This document shows, one piece after another, positions 35,231 to 43,310 of a stretch of 64,000 nt of DNA. The notes under the pieces were generated by a model. It did no database searches. It was given only the letters and a program-made list of their open reading frames with translations, and was not told where the DNA came from. This DNA comes from Pseudomonas atagonensis. Its GTDB lineage: Bacteria > Pseudomonadota > Gammaproteobacteria > Pseudomonadales > Pseudomonadaceae. The DNA is taken from the NCBI RefSeq assembly GCF_011369485.1, contig NZ_VXCA01000049.1, positions 17,141 through 81,140 of the forward strand. The letters run 5' to 3'. Made by a program: the position numbers and the translations under genes. Each line of letters opens with the position of its first letter. Position 1 is the first letter of the stretch.

Positions 35231-36865
35231 ATGAAAGACCATTTGATCGAAATCCGCGACCTGCGCGTCGCCTTCGCCGGGCAGGAAGTGGTGCACGGTT
35301 TGAACCTGGACATCCGCCGTGGCGAGTGCCTGGCGCTGGTCGGTGAATCCGGTTCCGGCAAGTCAGTGACCGCACATTCGATCCTGCGCTTGTTGCCGGG
35401 CAAGAACGTCAGCAGCAGCGGCTCGATCAGCTACAACGGCGTCGACTTGTTGCAGGCCAGCGAGCAGCAGATGCGCGGTTTGCGTGGCAACCGCATCGCG
35501 ATGATTTTCCAGGAGCCGATGACCTCGCTGAACCCGCTGCATACCGTAGAAAAGCAAGTCAGCGAAGTGCTGGAAATTCACAAGGGTTTGAAGGGGCGCG
35601 CTGCCCGCGAACGGACGTTGGAGTTGCTGGAACTGGTCGGCATTCGCCAACCGCTGCAGCGCTTGAAAGCCTATCCGCACCAGCTCTCCGGTGGCCAGCG
35701 GCAACGAGTGATGATCGCCATGGCGCTGGCCAACGAGCCCGAGCTGTTGATCGCCGACGAGCCAACCACCGCGCTGGATGTCACGGTGCAGCAGAAAATT
35801 CTCGAACTGCTGATCGAGTTGCAGCAACGTCTCGGCATGTCGCTGTTGTTGATCAGCCATGACCTCAATCTGGTGCGGCGCATCGCTCAGCGAGTCTGCG
35901 TGATGCGTCATGGCGAGATCGTCGAACAGGCCGATTGCGAAACGCTGTTCCGTGCGCCGCAGCATCCGTACAGCCGCTTGCTGATCGAGGCCGAACCGAG
36001 CGGCGCACCGGTGGCCAGTCAGTACGATCACAACCTGCTGGAAGTCGATGACCTGAAAGTCTGGTTCCCGTTGCCCAAGGCATTGTTCAGTCGTCAGCAG
36101 GATTACATCAAAGCCGTGGACGGGGTCAGTTTCACCCTGCAACGCGGCAAGACGCTGGGAATCGTCGGTGAGTCCGGTTCAGGCAAGTCGACGCTGGGTC
36201 AGGCGATCCTGCGGCTAGTGGAATCGGAGGGCAATATCCGCTTCGGCAACAAACATCTGAGCCTGCTCAACCAGCGTTTGATGCGGCCGTTGCGGCGGCA
36301 GATTCAGGTGGTTTTCCAGGACCCGTTCGGCAGCCTCAGCCCACGGATGTCGGTGCAGCAGATAATTGCCGAAGGGTTGCTGACCCATGGCATCGGCACT
36401 GAAGCCGAGCGCGAGGCGGCGGTGATTCGCGTGCTGGAGGAGGTCGGCCTCGATCCGCAGAGTCGCCATCGTTATCCCCACGAATTTTCCGGTGGCCAGC
36501 GCCAGCGCATATCCATTGCCCGAGCGCTGGTGCTGGAGCCGGCGCTGATTCTGCTCGATGAACCGACGTCGGCGCTGGATCGCACGGTGCAGAAGCAGGT
36601 GGTCGAGTTGTTGCGACAATTGCAGATCAAGCATGGGCTGACGTATTTGTTCATCAGCCATGATCTGGCGGTGGTGCATGCGCTGGCGCATGACTTGATG
36701 GTGATCAAGGATGGCAAGGTGGTTGAGCAGGGATCATCGCGGGACATTTTTGCAGCGCCGCAGCATCCTTACACCCGGGAACTGCTGAAAGCCTCCGGCC
36801 TGAAGTCCGACCCAGAACCCTGTAGGAGTGAGCCTGCTCGCGATAGCGGTATTCCAGTGACATAA
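35231..36865 (+). CDS. yejF: Peptide ABC transporter fused ATPase (YejF-like)
   Basis: A 544-residue protein with two ATP-binding cassettes in one chain. The first has Walker A GESGSGKS (about residue 40), signature LSGGQRQRVM and Walker B ELLIADEPT. The second has GESGSGKS (about 315), FSGGQRQRIS and ALILLDEPT. Both are complete, so two active ATPase sites are expected. This fusion is diagnostic of YejF (one gene instead of DppD+DppF). The ATG at 35231 is 14 bases after yejE and is preferred to 35186, which lies inside yejE. Confidence 0.95.
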   Translation: MKDHLIEIRDLRVAFAGQEVVHGLNLDIRRGECLALVGESGSGKSVTAHSILRLLPGKNVSSSGSISYNGVDLLQASEQQMRGLRGNRIAMIFQEPMTSLNPLHTVEKQVSEVLEIHKGLKGRAARERTLELLELVGIRQPLQRLKAYPHQLSGGQRQRVMIAMALANEPELLIADEPTTALDVTVQQKILELLIELQQRLGMSLLLISHDLNLVRRIAQRVCVMRHGEIVEQADCETLFRAPQHPYSRLLIEAEPSGAPVASQYDHNLLEVDDLKVWFPLPKALFSRQQDYIKAVDGVSFTLQRGKTLGIVGESGSGKSTLGQAILRLVESEGNIRFGNKHLSLLNQRLMRPLRRQIQVVFQDPFGSLSPRMSVQQIIAEGLLTHGIGTEAEREAAVIRVLEEVGLDPQSRHRYPHEFSGGQRQRISIARALVLEPALILLDEPTSALDRTVQKQVVELLRQLQIKHGLTYLFISHDLAVVHALAHDLMVIKDGKVVEQGSSRDIFAAPQHPYTRELLKASGLKSDPEPCRSEPARDSGIPVT

Positions 36866-36912
36866 GTGTCGGTTGACACGACGCCATCGCGAGCAGGCTC
36901 ACTCCTACAGGG
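36818..36912. repeat. REPIN (class TGTAGGAGTGAGCCTGCTCGCGA), overlapping the yejF end
   Basis: Arms CCCTGTAGGAGTGAGCCTGC and its inverse frame a spacer. The left arm lies inside the last codons of yejF, so the repeat supplies the C-terminal residues (CRSEPARDSGIPVT). This is unusual and suggests insertion into the 3' end of the gene. Confidence 0.85.
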
Positions 36913-37030
36913 AGATTAACGGGTTTGAAATTTATTTTTCGGGTACTGCATCCAATTGCCTCCGCCACGGGTAGTCCCTGTAACAGCCCTCTTCGGCTGC
37001 CAGCGGTCTACCCTTTCGGAGAAACAACTG

Positions 37031-37552
37031 ATGAACATCACTAAGCTGATCTGCCTCACCGGTTTGCTCGCAGCCACCTCCTCGGCGTTCGCTCAAAGCG
37101 GTCTGCCCGATAGCATCAAAGTCCCGGATGGCCACAAGGTCGCGATGGAAACCACCGGGGTCGGTGAGATCACTTACGAATGCCGCGACAAGCCCAATGC
37201 GGCCGGACAGACCGAATGGACGTTCGTCGGCCCCAAAGCCGTGCTCAATGATCGCAGCGGCAAACAGGTCGGCACCTACTTCGGCCCGCCGGCCACTTGG
37301 CAGGCCAAGGACGGTTCGAAAATCACCGGCACGCAACTGGCCGTGGCACCGTCGAGTCCGGGCAATCTGCCTTATCAACTGGTCAAGGCCAACCCGGCCG
37401 AGGGCAAAGGCGCAATGAGCGGCGTGAGCTACATCCAGCGCGTTGCACTCAAGGGCGGCGTGGCACCGGCAAGCGAATGCACGGTCGCAAACAAGGGCAA
37501 GCAGGAAGTGGTGAAGTATCAGGCCGATTATATTTTCTGGGCGGCGAACTGA
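37031..37552 (+). CDS. Exported DUF3455-type protein
   Basis: A 173-residue protein with a signal peptide (MNITKLICLTGLLAATSSAF, cleavage near AFA-QS). The body matches DUF3455, with GVGEITYECRD, FVGPKAVLND, TYFGPPATWQAKDGSKITG and a final ASECTVANKGK...YQADYIFW. Two cysteines could form a disulfide. The family is often encoded next to ECF sigma factor genes, as here; its function is unknown. The ATG at 37031 has GGAGA upstream. Confidence 0.82.
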   Translation: MNITKLICLTGLLAATSSAFAQSGLPDSIKVPDGHKVAMETTGVGEITYECRDKPNAAGQTEWTFVGPKAVLNDRSGKQVGTYFGPPATWQAKDGSKITGTQLAVAPSSPGNLPYQLVKANPAEGKGAMSGVSYIQRVALKGGVAPASECTVANKGKQEVVKYQADYIFWAAN

Positions 37553-37581
37553 GGTCACAGGCTCACACAATATTCGGCTAC

Positions 37582-37670
37582 TGTGGGAGGGGGCTTGCTC
37601 CCGAATTCGGTGTGTCAGTGAAAGGGATGCTGGCTGACACACTGCCTTCGGGAGCAAGCCCCCTCCCACA
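37582..37670. repeat. REPIN (class GTGGGAGGGGGCTTGCTCCCGAA)
   Basis: Inverted arms flank a TGACACAC-containing spacer between the DUF3455 gene and the ECF sigma gene. It may uncouple the two messages. Confidence 0.9.
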
Positions 37671-37772
37671 AAGGCAATCCAGAAGGGAACCCAAACGTGC
37701 AATTCACAGGGCTGCCTACAAGGAAATTCTGGTTGTCTGGATGTTTGCGGAATGTGAGCTAGATTGCACGAC

Positions 37773-38309
37773 ATGTCATTGCCTGAAACCGTGTTCGACT
37801 ATGAAGCCCGTCTCGCCGCCTGTGCCCGCGGCGAGCGCTCGGCTCTGCGCGATTTGTACGTGCAGGAAGGCCCGCGCCTGCTCGGCGTGGCCAAGCGTCT
37901 GGTGCGTGACACGGCGCTGGCGGAGGACATCGTGCATGAGGCCTTCATCAAGATCTGGAACGGCGCCGCCGGGTTTGACCCGGCGCGCGGTTCGGCGCGT
38001 GGCTGGATGTTCAGCGTGACCCGGCATCTGGCACTGAACCTGCTGCGTGATCAGGGTCGGGAAACGCCGTTCAGCGAAGAACATGAAGTGCCCGCGCACG
38101 ACGATGATGCCTTCGAGGCCCATGCGCATTCGGCACGCATCCATCGCTGCCTCGAACAGCTCGATGCGCAACGCCGGCGCTGCATCCTTCACGCCTACGT
38201 CGACGGCTACAGTCACGCGCAGATATCCGCTCGCCTCGACACGCCGCTGGGCACCGTCAAAGCCTGGATCAAGCGCAGCCTCAACGCGTTGCGGGAGTGC
38301 ATGGGATGA
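37773..38309 (+). CDS. ECF-type RNA polymerase sigma factor
   Basis: A 178-residue extracytoplasmic-function sigma factor. Region 2 spans about 25-90 (LVRDTALAEDIVHEAFIKIW, then GWMFSVTRHLALNLLR). Region 4 spans about 118-172 (CLEQLDAQRRRCILHAYVDG, and a helix-turn-helix with GTVKAWIKRSL). The next gene is an RskA-type anti-sigma overlapping by 4 bases, so the sigma is presumably held inactive until an envelope signal arrives. The ATG at 37773 is preferred to an upstream TTG. The promoter motif it reads was not identified. Confidence 0.92.
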   Translation: MSLPETVFDYEARLAACARGERSALRDLYVQEGPRLLGVAKRLVRDTALAEDIVHEAFIKIWNGAAGFDPARGSARGWMFSVTRHLALNLLRDQGRETPFSEEHEVPAHDDDAFEAHAHSARIHRCLEQLDAQRRRCILHAYVDGYSHAQISARLDTPLGTVKAWIKRSLNALRECMG

Positions 38310-38998
38310 CCACCGAATCGGCGCAGGAACGCGATGAACTGGCTGGCGAATACGTGCTCGGCACGCTCTCGGCCGAACAGCGCATCGAGGTACAGAAACG
38401 CCTGGCGCAAGAGCCGCAGCTGCGCGCAGCCGTGGATGCCTGGGAACGGCGGCTGCTGGAGCTGACGGATTTCGCCGCGCCACAACAACCGTCGACGCAG
38501 TTATGGCAGCGGATCGAGCGCAGCGTTGAACGCCTCACACAAAAGGCGCCAGCCACTTCATGGTGGAATCTGCTGCCGCTATGGCGCGGTTTAAGTGCTG
38601 CAGGGTTGGCCGCGACATTGGTATTGGGCTCGATCCTGCTGACCCAGACCACGCCGAAACCGAATTATCTGGTGGTGCTGGTCGCGCCGCAGGATAAGGC
38701 GCCGGGCTGGGTAATTCAGGCCAGCAATGCGCGAGAGATACAGTTGATTCCATTGGGTGTGGTCGAGGTGCCAGCGGACAAGGCGCTGGAGTTCTGGACC
38801 AAGGCTGACGGCTGGCAAGGCCCGGTGTCATTGGGTCTGGTCAAGCCGGGGCAAGCGCTGTCAGTGCCGCTGGACAAGTTACCGCCGCTGCAACCCAATC
38901 AGCTGTTCGAGCTGACGCTGGAGGGCGCCAACGGCTCGCCGATCGGCAAACCGACCGGGCCGATTCAGGCGATCGGGCGCGCGGTGAAGGTGATGTAA
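38306..38998 (+). CDS. Anti-sigma factor, RskA-like
   Basis: A 230-residue single-pass membrane protein. The N-terminal cytoplasmic sigma-binding part has the RskA opening ELAGEYVLGTLSAEQR. A membrane helix lies at about 97-116 (GLSAAGLAATLVLGSILLTQ) and a periplasmic domain follows. The ATGA overlap with the sigma gene shows coupled translation of a sigma/anti-sigma pair. Release in relatives occurs by regulated proteolysis. The downstream repeat-protein gene may be part of the regulon. Confidence 0.88.
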   Translation: MTTESAQERDELAGEYVLGTLSAEQRIEVQKRLAQEPQLRAAVDAWERRLLELTDFAAPQQPSTQLWQRIERSVERLTQKAPATSWWNLLPLWRGLSAAGLAATLVLGSILLTQTTPKPNYLVVLVAPQDKAPGWVIQASNAREIQLIPLGVVEVPADKALEFWTKADGWQGPVSLGLVKPGQALSVPLDKLPPLQPNQLFELTLEGANGSPIGKPTGPIQAIGRAVKVM

Positions 38999-39131
38999 GG
39001 CTCTGACGCGGGGCTTGCGGCAATCATCATTGGCGTCGATGTTCACCATTACATCAATGAAGTTCTCATAAAAAATCCCGGGCGTAACATCGGCTCCACA
39101 CCAACCAACAACACCCCCGGAGCACACCATC

Positions 39132-39377
39132 ATGAAACGCCAAACCATCCTCGGCATCGCTTTTTCGGTTTTCGCAATCAACGCTTTCGCCGCTACCCCG
39201 GCCCACACCATGATCGCTGAAGGCGGTTCCGACAAACTGATCGAAAGCCGTGTGGCTGAAGGTGGTTCGGATCGTCTTATCGAACGCCGCGTCGCTGAAG
39301 GTGGTTCGGATCGTCTGATCGAACGTCGCGTCGCTGAAGGTGGTTCGGATCGTCTGATCGAACGTCGCGTCGCCTGA
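39132..39377 (+). CDS. Secreted small protein of four 13-residue tandem repeats
   Basis: An 81-residue protein with a clear signal peptide (MKRQTILGIAFSVFAINAFA, cleavage after Ala20). After ATPAHTMI come four tandem 13-residue units (39216-39371): AEGGSDKLIESRV, then three copies of AEGGSDRLIERRV, and a final Ala. The last two units are identical at DNA level (39-base repeats). Each unit is charged and ends with a dibasic pair. CCGGAG lies before the ATG and a terminator follows. It sits 133 bases after the anti-sigma gene in the same direction. No enzyme motif is seen. It could be a multi-core peptide precursor, a small ligand or adhesive repeat, or a stress protein. I do not recognise a characterised family. 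Confidence 0.8.
   Translation: MKRQTILGIAFSVFAINAFAATPAHTMIAEGGSDKLIESRVAEGGSDRLIERRVAEGGSDRLIERRVAEGGSDRLIERRVA
39216..39371 (+). repeat. 39-base tandem repeat, four copies
   Basis: Four in-frame units of 39 bases (39216-39254, 39255-39293, 39294-39332, 39333-39371). Units three and four are identical, unit two differs from them at few positions, and unit one has diverged most. Recent slippage or duplication is the likely cause, so copy number may vary among strains. Confidence 0.9.
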
Positions 39378-39407
39378 ATGAATGGCGTTACCGCAACAAC
39401 CCAGAGA

Positions 39408-39435
39408 AACCCGGCTGCCGTCAGCCGGGTTTTTT
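39408..39435 (+). terminator. Rho-independent terminator after the repeat-protein gene
   Basis: AACCCGGCTG / CAGCCGGGTT stem with a CCGT loop and a run of six T. It also faces the end of the convergent DUF1615 gene. Confidence 0.92.
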
Positions 39436-39448
39436 ACGTCTGCCTGAT

Positions 39449-40540
39449 TCAGCCGCCCTTGGCCATGCAGCGTTTGTAACGTTCATCCACGCGTTTGGCA
39501 AACCACGCCGTGGTGAGTGTTCGGGTGATTTTCGGGCTCTGCAGCACGATCCCCGGCAACACCGCACGCGGCAGCTTTTTCCCCTCCGCTTTCTCCGCCA
39601 ATTCGAATACCCGTTGATAGAGACTGGTCTCTTCGAACTCCAGGGTTTTGCCCTTTTCCAATTGATCGCGAATGGTCGGGTTGCGCATGCCCAACGACTT
39701 GCCGAGGGTGCGTACCGCGAGTTCGGTGGTACCGGGCATGATCGAGTCGTAGCGAATCAAATCACCGTCGAGCGCCAGCGGAATGCCCGAAGCACGGCTC
39801 ACCGCATTCTGAAACGCCGCATTGCGGCTCGCGTACCAACCGGCATTGAAGTCGGCGAAGCGGTACAGCGGTTCGCGATAGCTGACCGGATAACCGAGCA
39901 GATGCGCGATACCGAAATACATGCCGCCACGGCGGCTGAACACCTCATGGCGAATCGTGCCGTCCACCGGGTACGGGTAATCCTTGGCGTGCTGTTCGGC
40001 AAATTCGATGCTGACCTGCATCGGCCCGCCGGTGTGCACCGGGTTGAAGCCACCGAACAACGTCCGGCCCATCGGCACCCGACCAATGAAGTCGTCGAAA
40101 ATCGCACTCAACTCTTTTTCACTGCGCGCCGCACCCAGGCGTTCGCTGTAGGTTTTGCCATTGGTCGAACGCACTTGCAGAGCGCCGCTGACCAGCAGGC
40201 TGGGAATATGCACTTTGGCGGCGCGACGGTCGATTTCGTCACGGGCGATTTTGCCAAGGCCGGGAACTGTCGGGTCGGCCTGAAAGGTGGATTCCTGTTC
40301 GGCCACAGCAAGCACCGAGCAGAGATTCTGTGTCGTCGGGCTGATGTTCTGTGCGGCGAACGCGGCATAGATATCCGTGGCCCAGCCTTGGCGGTCGGCG
40401 GTTTTCGCGGGCATCAGCCGCACGATCTCGGCCTTCACTTCGGCGGGGGCACGGGGTGCAGGCTCGCTGCTGCGCTGACCGGCGCAACCGGCCAGCACCA
40501 GCAACGCGGCGAGGGTAATCAGTAATCGAGGGGCGTGCAT
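39449..40540 (-). CDS. DUF1615-family lipoprotein
   Basis: A 363-residue predicted outer-membrane lipoprotein. It has the signal peptide MHAPRLLITLAALLVLAGCA with lipobox LAGC (the cysteine is about residue 19). The mature region matches DUF1615 proteins (Pseudomonas, Escherichia), with NLCSVLAVAEQESTFQADP and GGPMQVSIEFAEQHA. The ESTFQADP segment resembles the lysozyme/transglycosylase-like glutamate motif seen in SLT-type muramidases, so peptidoglycan binding or cleavage is possible but unproven. The ATG at 40540 gives a normal signal peptide. It is convergent with the repeat-protein gene. Confidence 0.82.
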   Translation of the reverse strand: MHAPRLLITLAALLVLAGCAGQRSSEPAPRAPAEVKAEIVRLMPAKTADRQGWATDIYAAFAAQNISPTTQNLCSVLAVAEQESTFQADPTVPGLGKIARDEIDRRAAKVHIPSLLVSGALQVRSTNGKTYSERLGAARSEKELSAIFDDFIGRVPMGRTLFGGFNPVHTGGPMQVSIEFAEQHAKDYPYPVDGTIRHEVFSRRGGMYFGIAHLLGYPVSYREPLYRFADFNAGWYASRNAAFQNAVSRASGIPLALDGDLIRYDSIMPGTTELAVRTLGKSLGMRNPTIRDQLEKGKTLEFEETSLYQRVFELAEKAEGKKLPRAVLPGIVLQSPKITRTLTTAWFAKRVDERYKRCMAKGG

Positions 40541-40618
40541 GTTGCTCCATCCAGTCCGTTGAGCCGGGTTCACCATACGATCAATGGGATTTCACAAGCC
40601 AGACTTTCACAGACCTTA

Positions 40619-40717
40619 TGGCGAGGGGATTTATCCCCGATGGGGCGCGAAGCGGCCCCACTTTTGATTTCCAAGGGGACTGCTGCGCAGTCCATCGGGG
40701 ATAAATCCCCTCGCACA
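40619..40717. repeat. REP-like inverted pair, GCGAGGGGATTTATCCCCGA class
   Basis: TGGCGAGGGGATTTATCCCC and the inverse GGGGATAAATCCCCTCGC bracket GC-rich hairpin sequences (GGGGCGCGAAGCGGCCCC; GGACTGCTGCGCAGTCC). Part of the 354-base gap before the siderophore receptor. Confidence 0.85.
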
Positions 40718-40796
40718 GATACATCCCGTCACCTCCAAGTCCGCCCTCTGACTTAGGTTTCAGCCAGTGATAACAAACTGATTGCAAAACGTTACT

Positions 40797-40815
40797 GAGA
40801 AAATCTATCATTTGC
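40797..40815. promoter_or_regulatory. Possible Fur box upstream of the siderophore receptor
   Basis: GAGAAAATCTATCATTTGC agrees with the 19-base Fur consensus at about 11 positions by eye, best in the right half. It lies 80-98 bases before the receptor start. Iron control is expected for such receptors, but this site is a weak match. Confidence 0.35.
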
Positions 40816-40894
40816 ACCTGGAGTCGCATTTGCGCAAGGAGTTCCCGCGCCGCCCTTACTTTTTCTCATCGGCCGTGCGCCTCCAGGTACAAAA

Positions 40895-43099
40895 ATGCCC
40901 GCTCCAGCTCGACTTGCCGTGCCCTTCCGCCCGACGCTTCTCGCCCTGCTGTGCTCCCTGACCATCACCGCCCACGCCGCTGAAGACGACAACAAAGCGC
41001 TGTTGCTGGACGACGTCAACGTCAACGCTCAAGCCCCGACGCCAAACGCCCAGCCCCCGGTCTATTCCGGTGGTCAGGTCGCACGCGGCGGCCAGTTGGG
41101 CGTGCTCGGCAATCAAGACATGATGGACGTACCGTTCAGCGCCGCGTCCTACACCGAGCAACTGATCCAGGATCAGCAAGCCGAAGACGTCGCCGATGTG
41201 CTGCTTAACGATTCGTCGGTGCGTCAGGCTTCCGGTTTTTCCAACCAGGCGCAGATTTTCATGATCCGCGGCCTGCCGCTGACCGGCGACGACATTTCCT
41301 ATAACGGCCTGTACGGCGTGCTGCCACGGCAGATCATTTCCACCGACGCCCTGGAGCGCGTCGAAGTGTTCAAAGGCCCGAACGCCTTCATCAACGGCGT
41401 GACCCCGACCGGTTCCGGCATCGGCGGCGGCGTCAACCTGCAGCCCAAGCGCGCCGGCGACGAGCCGCTGCGCCGCTACACCACCGACATCAACAGTGAA
41501 GGCCGCGTCGGTCATCACTTCGATATCGGCCAGCGATTTGGCGAAGACAACCGCTTCGGCGCGCGGATCAACCTGGCCCAGCGCGAAGGCGACACCGGCA
41601 TCGATCACGAAAACCAGCGTTCGAAACTGTTCGCCATCGGCCTCGATTATCGCGGCGACGCGCTGCGTCTCTCCGGCGACTTTGCCTATCAGAAAGAACG
41701 TGTGAACGGTGGCCGCAACTCGGTCAACCTCGGCAACGCCACGCACATTCCGGACGCGCCATCGGCGGACACCAACTACGCGCCGAAGTGGGGCTACACC
41801 GACATCGAAGACACCTTCGGCATGCTTCGCGCCGAATATGACCTGAACGACAACTGGACCGCCTACGCTGCCGGTGGCGCCAAGCACACCCGCGAAGTCG
41901 GGCGCTACAACTCGACTACGCTGGTCGGCAACAACGGTGCTTCGGTCACGACCGGCTCGTTCATTCCCCACGACGAAGACAACACCAGTGTCATGGCCGG
42001 CCTCAACGGCAAGTTCAACACCGGCGTCGTCAGCCACAAACTGAATTTTGGCCTGACCGGCATCTGGGCCGAACAGCGCAGCGCCTACGATTTCGACCTG
42101 ACCAAATACGCCAACAACATCTACCACCCGGTGCAAACGCCTGCGCCGGTCGGCAACTTCTCCGGTGGCGACCTGAACGATCCGGGCATTGTCGGCAAAA
42201 CCTTCAACCGCAGCATCGCGCTGTCCGACACCCTCGGTTTCTTTGACGATAGCCTGCTGATCACCGCCGGCCTGCGTCGCCAGCAACTGGTCGTCCAGGG
42301 CTACAACTACGCCAGTTACGGCAGCGGCGGGCGCAAGTCCAGTTACGACGAATCGATCACCACGCCGGTGTACGGCATCGTGTTCAAACCGTGGGATCAC
42401 GTGTCGTTCTACGCCAACCACATCGAAGGTCTGGCGCAAGGCCCGACCTCGCCCACTACGTCCGGCAATCGCGTGGTGGTCAACGGCAACGAAGTCTACG
42501 CACCGGCACGTTCCAAGCAGACCGAAGCCGGCGTGAAGGTCGACATGGGCACCTACGGTGCGAGCCTGGGCGTTTATCGCATCGAGCAGCCGAGCAACGG
42601 CTATTCGGAAATCATCGACGCCAATACCTCGCGGTATGTGCGTGAGGGTGAGCAGGTCAACAAAGGCGTGGAAATGAACGTGTTCGGCGAACCGGTCAGC
42701 GGCCTGCGCCTGATCAGCGGTCTGACCCTGATGGACACCGAACTGAAGAACACCCAGAACGGCGCCAACGACGGCAACCGAGCGATCGGCGTGCCGACCT
42801 TCCAGTTCAACGCCGGCGCCGACTGGGACGTGCCGGGCTTGCAAGGCGTGGCGCTGAATGCGCGGATGCTGCGCACCGGTGGCCAGTACGCGGACGCGGC
42901 GAACAACCTCAGCCTGCCGACCTGGAACCGCTTCGACGCCGGCGCGCGTTATGCCTTCAAGGTGTCGGAGAAAGACGTGACGTTGCGTCTGGGCGTGGAG
43001 AACCTGGCGAACAAGAAGTACTGGGAATCGGCTCAGGGTGGTTATCTGACTCAGGGCGAACCGCGAGTGGCGAAGTTATCGGGCACCATCGACTTCTAA
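40895..43099 (+). CDS. TonB-dependent siderophore receptor
   Basis: A 734-residue receptor of the FhuA/FhuE/FpvA group. It has a signal peptide (to about 28, ALLCSLTITAHA) and a plug domain with TEQLIQDQQAEDVADVLLND, FMIRGLPL and DALERVEVFKGPNAFINGV. A barrel follows with FYANHIEGLAQGP and a final phenylalanine (SGTIDF). There is no STN signalling extension before the plug, so it transports but probably does not signal. Ferric siderophore is the likely cargo; the exact siderophore cannot be read. The start at 40895 gives a short normal signal peptide. A terminator follows. Confidence 0.93.
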   Translation: MPAPARLAVPFRPTLLALLCSLTITAHAAEDDNKALLLDDVNVNAQAPTPNAQPPVYSGGQVARGGQLGVLGNQDMMDVPFSAASYTEQLIQDQQAEDVADVLLNDSSVRQASGFSNQAQIFMIRGLPLTGDDISYNGLYGVLPRQIISTDALERVEVFKGPNAFINGVTPTGSGIGGGVNLQPKRAGDEPLRRYTTDINSEGRVGHHFDIGQRFGEDNRFGARINLAQREGDTGIDHENQRSKLFAIGLDYRGDALRLSGDFAYQKERVNGGRNSVNLGNATHIPDAPSADTNYAPKWGYTDIEDTFGMLRAEYDLNDNWTAYAAGGAKHTREVGRYNSTTLVGNNGASVTTGSFIPHDEDNTSVMAGLNGKFNTGVVSHKLNFGLTGIWAEQRSAYDFDLTKYANNIYHPVQTPAPVGNFSGGDLNDPGIVGKTFNRSIALSDTLGFFDDSLLITAGLRRQQLVVQGYNYASYGSGGRKSSYDESITTPVYGIVFKPWDHVSFYANHIEGLAQGPTSPTTSGNRVVVNGNEVYAPARSKQTEAGVKVDMGTYGASLGVYRIEQPSNGYSEIIDANTSRYVREGEQVNKGVEMNVFGEPVSGLRLISGLTLMDTELKNTQNGANDGNRAIGVPTFQFNAGADWDVPGLQGVALNARMLRTGGQYADAANNLSLPTWNRFDAGARYAFKVSEKDVTLRLGVENLANKKYWESAQGGYLTQGEPRVAKLSGTIDF

Positions 43100-43113
43100 G
43101 CGTCACGCCATCG

Positions 43114-43153
43114 TAAAAAAGGCCTCGCAGCTTCATGGCTGCGGGGCTTTTTT
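43114..43153 (+). terminator. Terminator after the siderophore receptor gene
   Basis: The stem GCCTCGCAGC / GCTGCGGGGC has one G-U pair and a TTCATG loop, with six A before and TTTTTT after. It begins 15 bases after the stop. Confidence 0.9.
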
Positions 43154-43178
43154 GTTTTTGTAGCGTTTGATAAGGCTC

Positions 43179-43245
43179 CTTCGCGAGCAAGCCCGCTCCC
43201 ACAGGGGAACTCATTTCAATGTGGGAGCGGGCTTGCTCGCGAAGG
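43179..43245. repeat. REP pair in opposite polarity (CTCGCGAA class)
   Basis: Here the arms point outward-in (TTCGCGAGCAAGCCCGCTCC, short spacer, GTGGGAGCGGGCTTGCTCGC), the reverse of the other doublets in the window. Confidence 0.88.
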
Positions 43246-43310
43246 GGCCGCAACTGGCTACCCTTTACATCTGATCCATACTTGCTGCACAGCCAAAGGA
43301 GGACAGGCCC

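Noticed and set aside
39216..39371. CRISPR array or IS end for the 39-base direct repeats
   Set aside because: The repeats are contiguous, in frame and inside a signal-peptide protein; there are no spacers.
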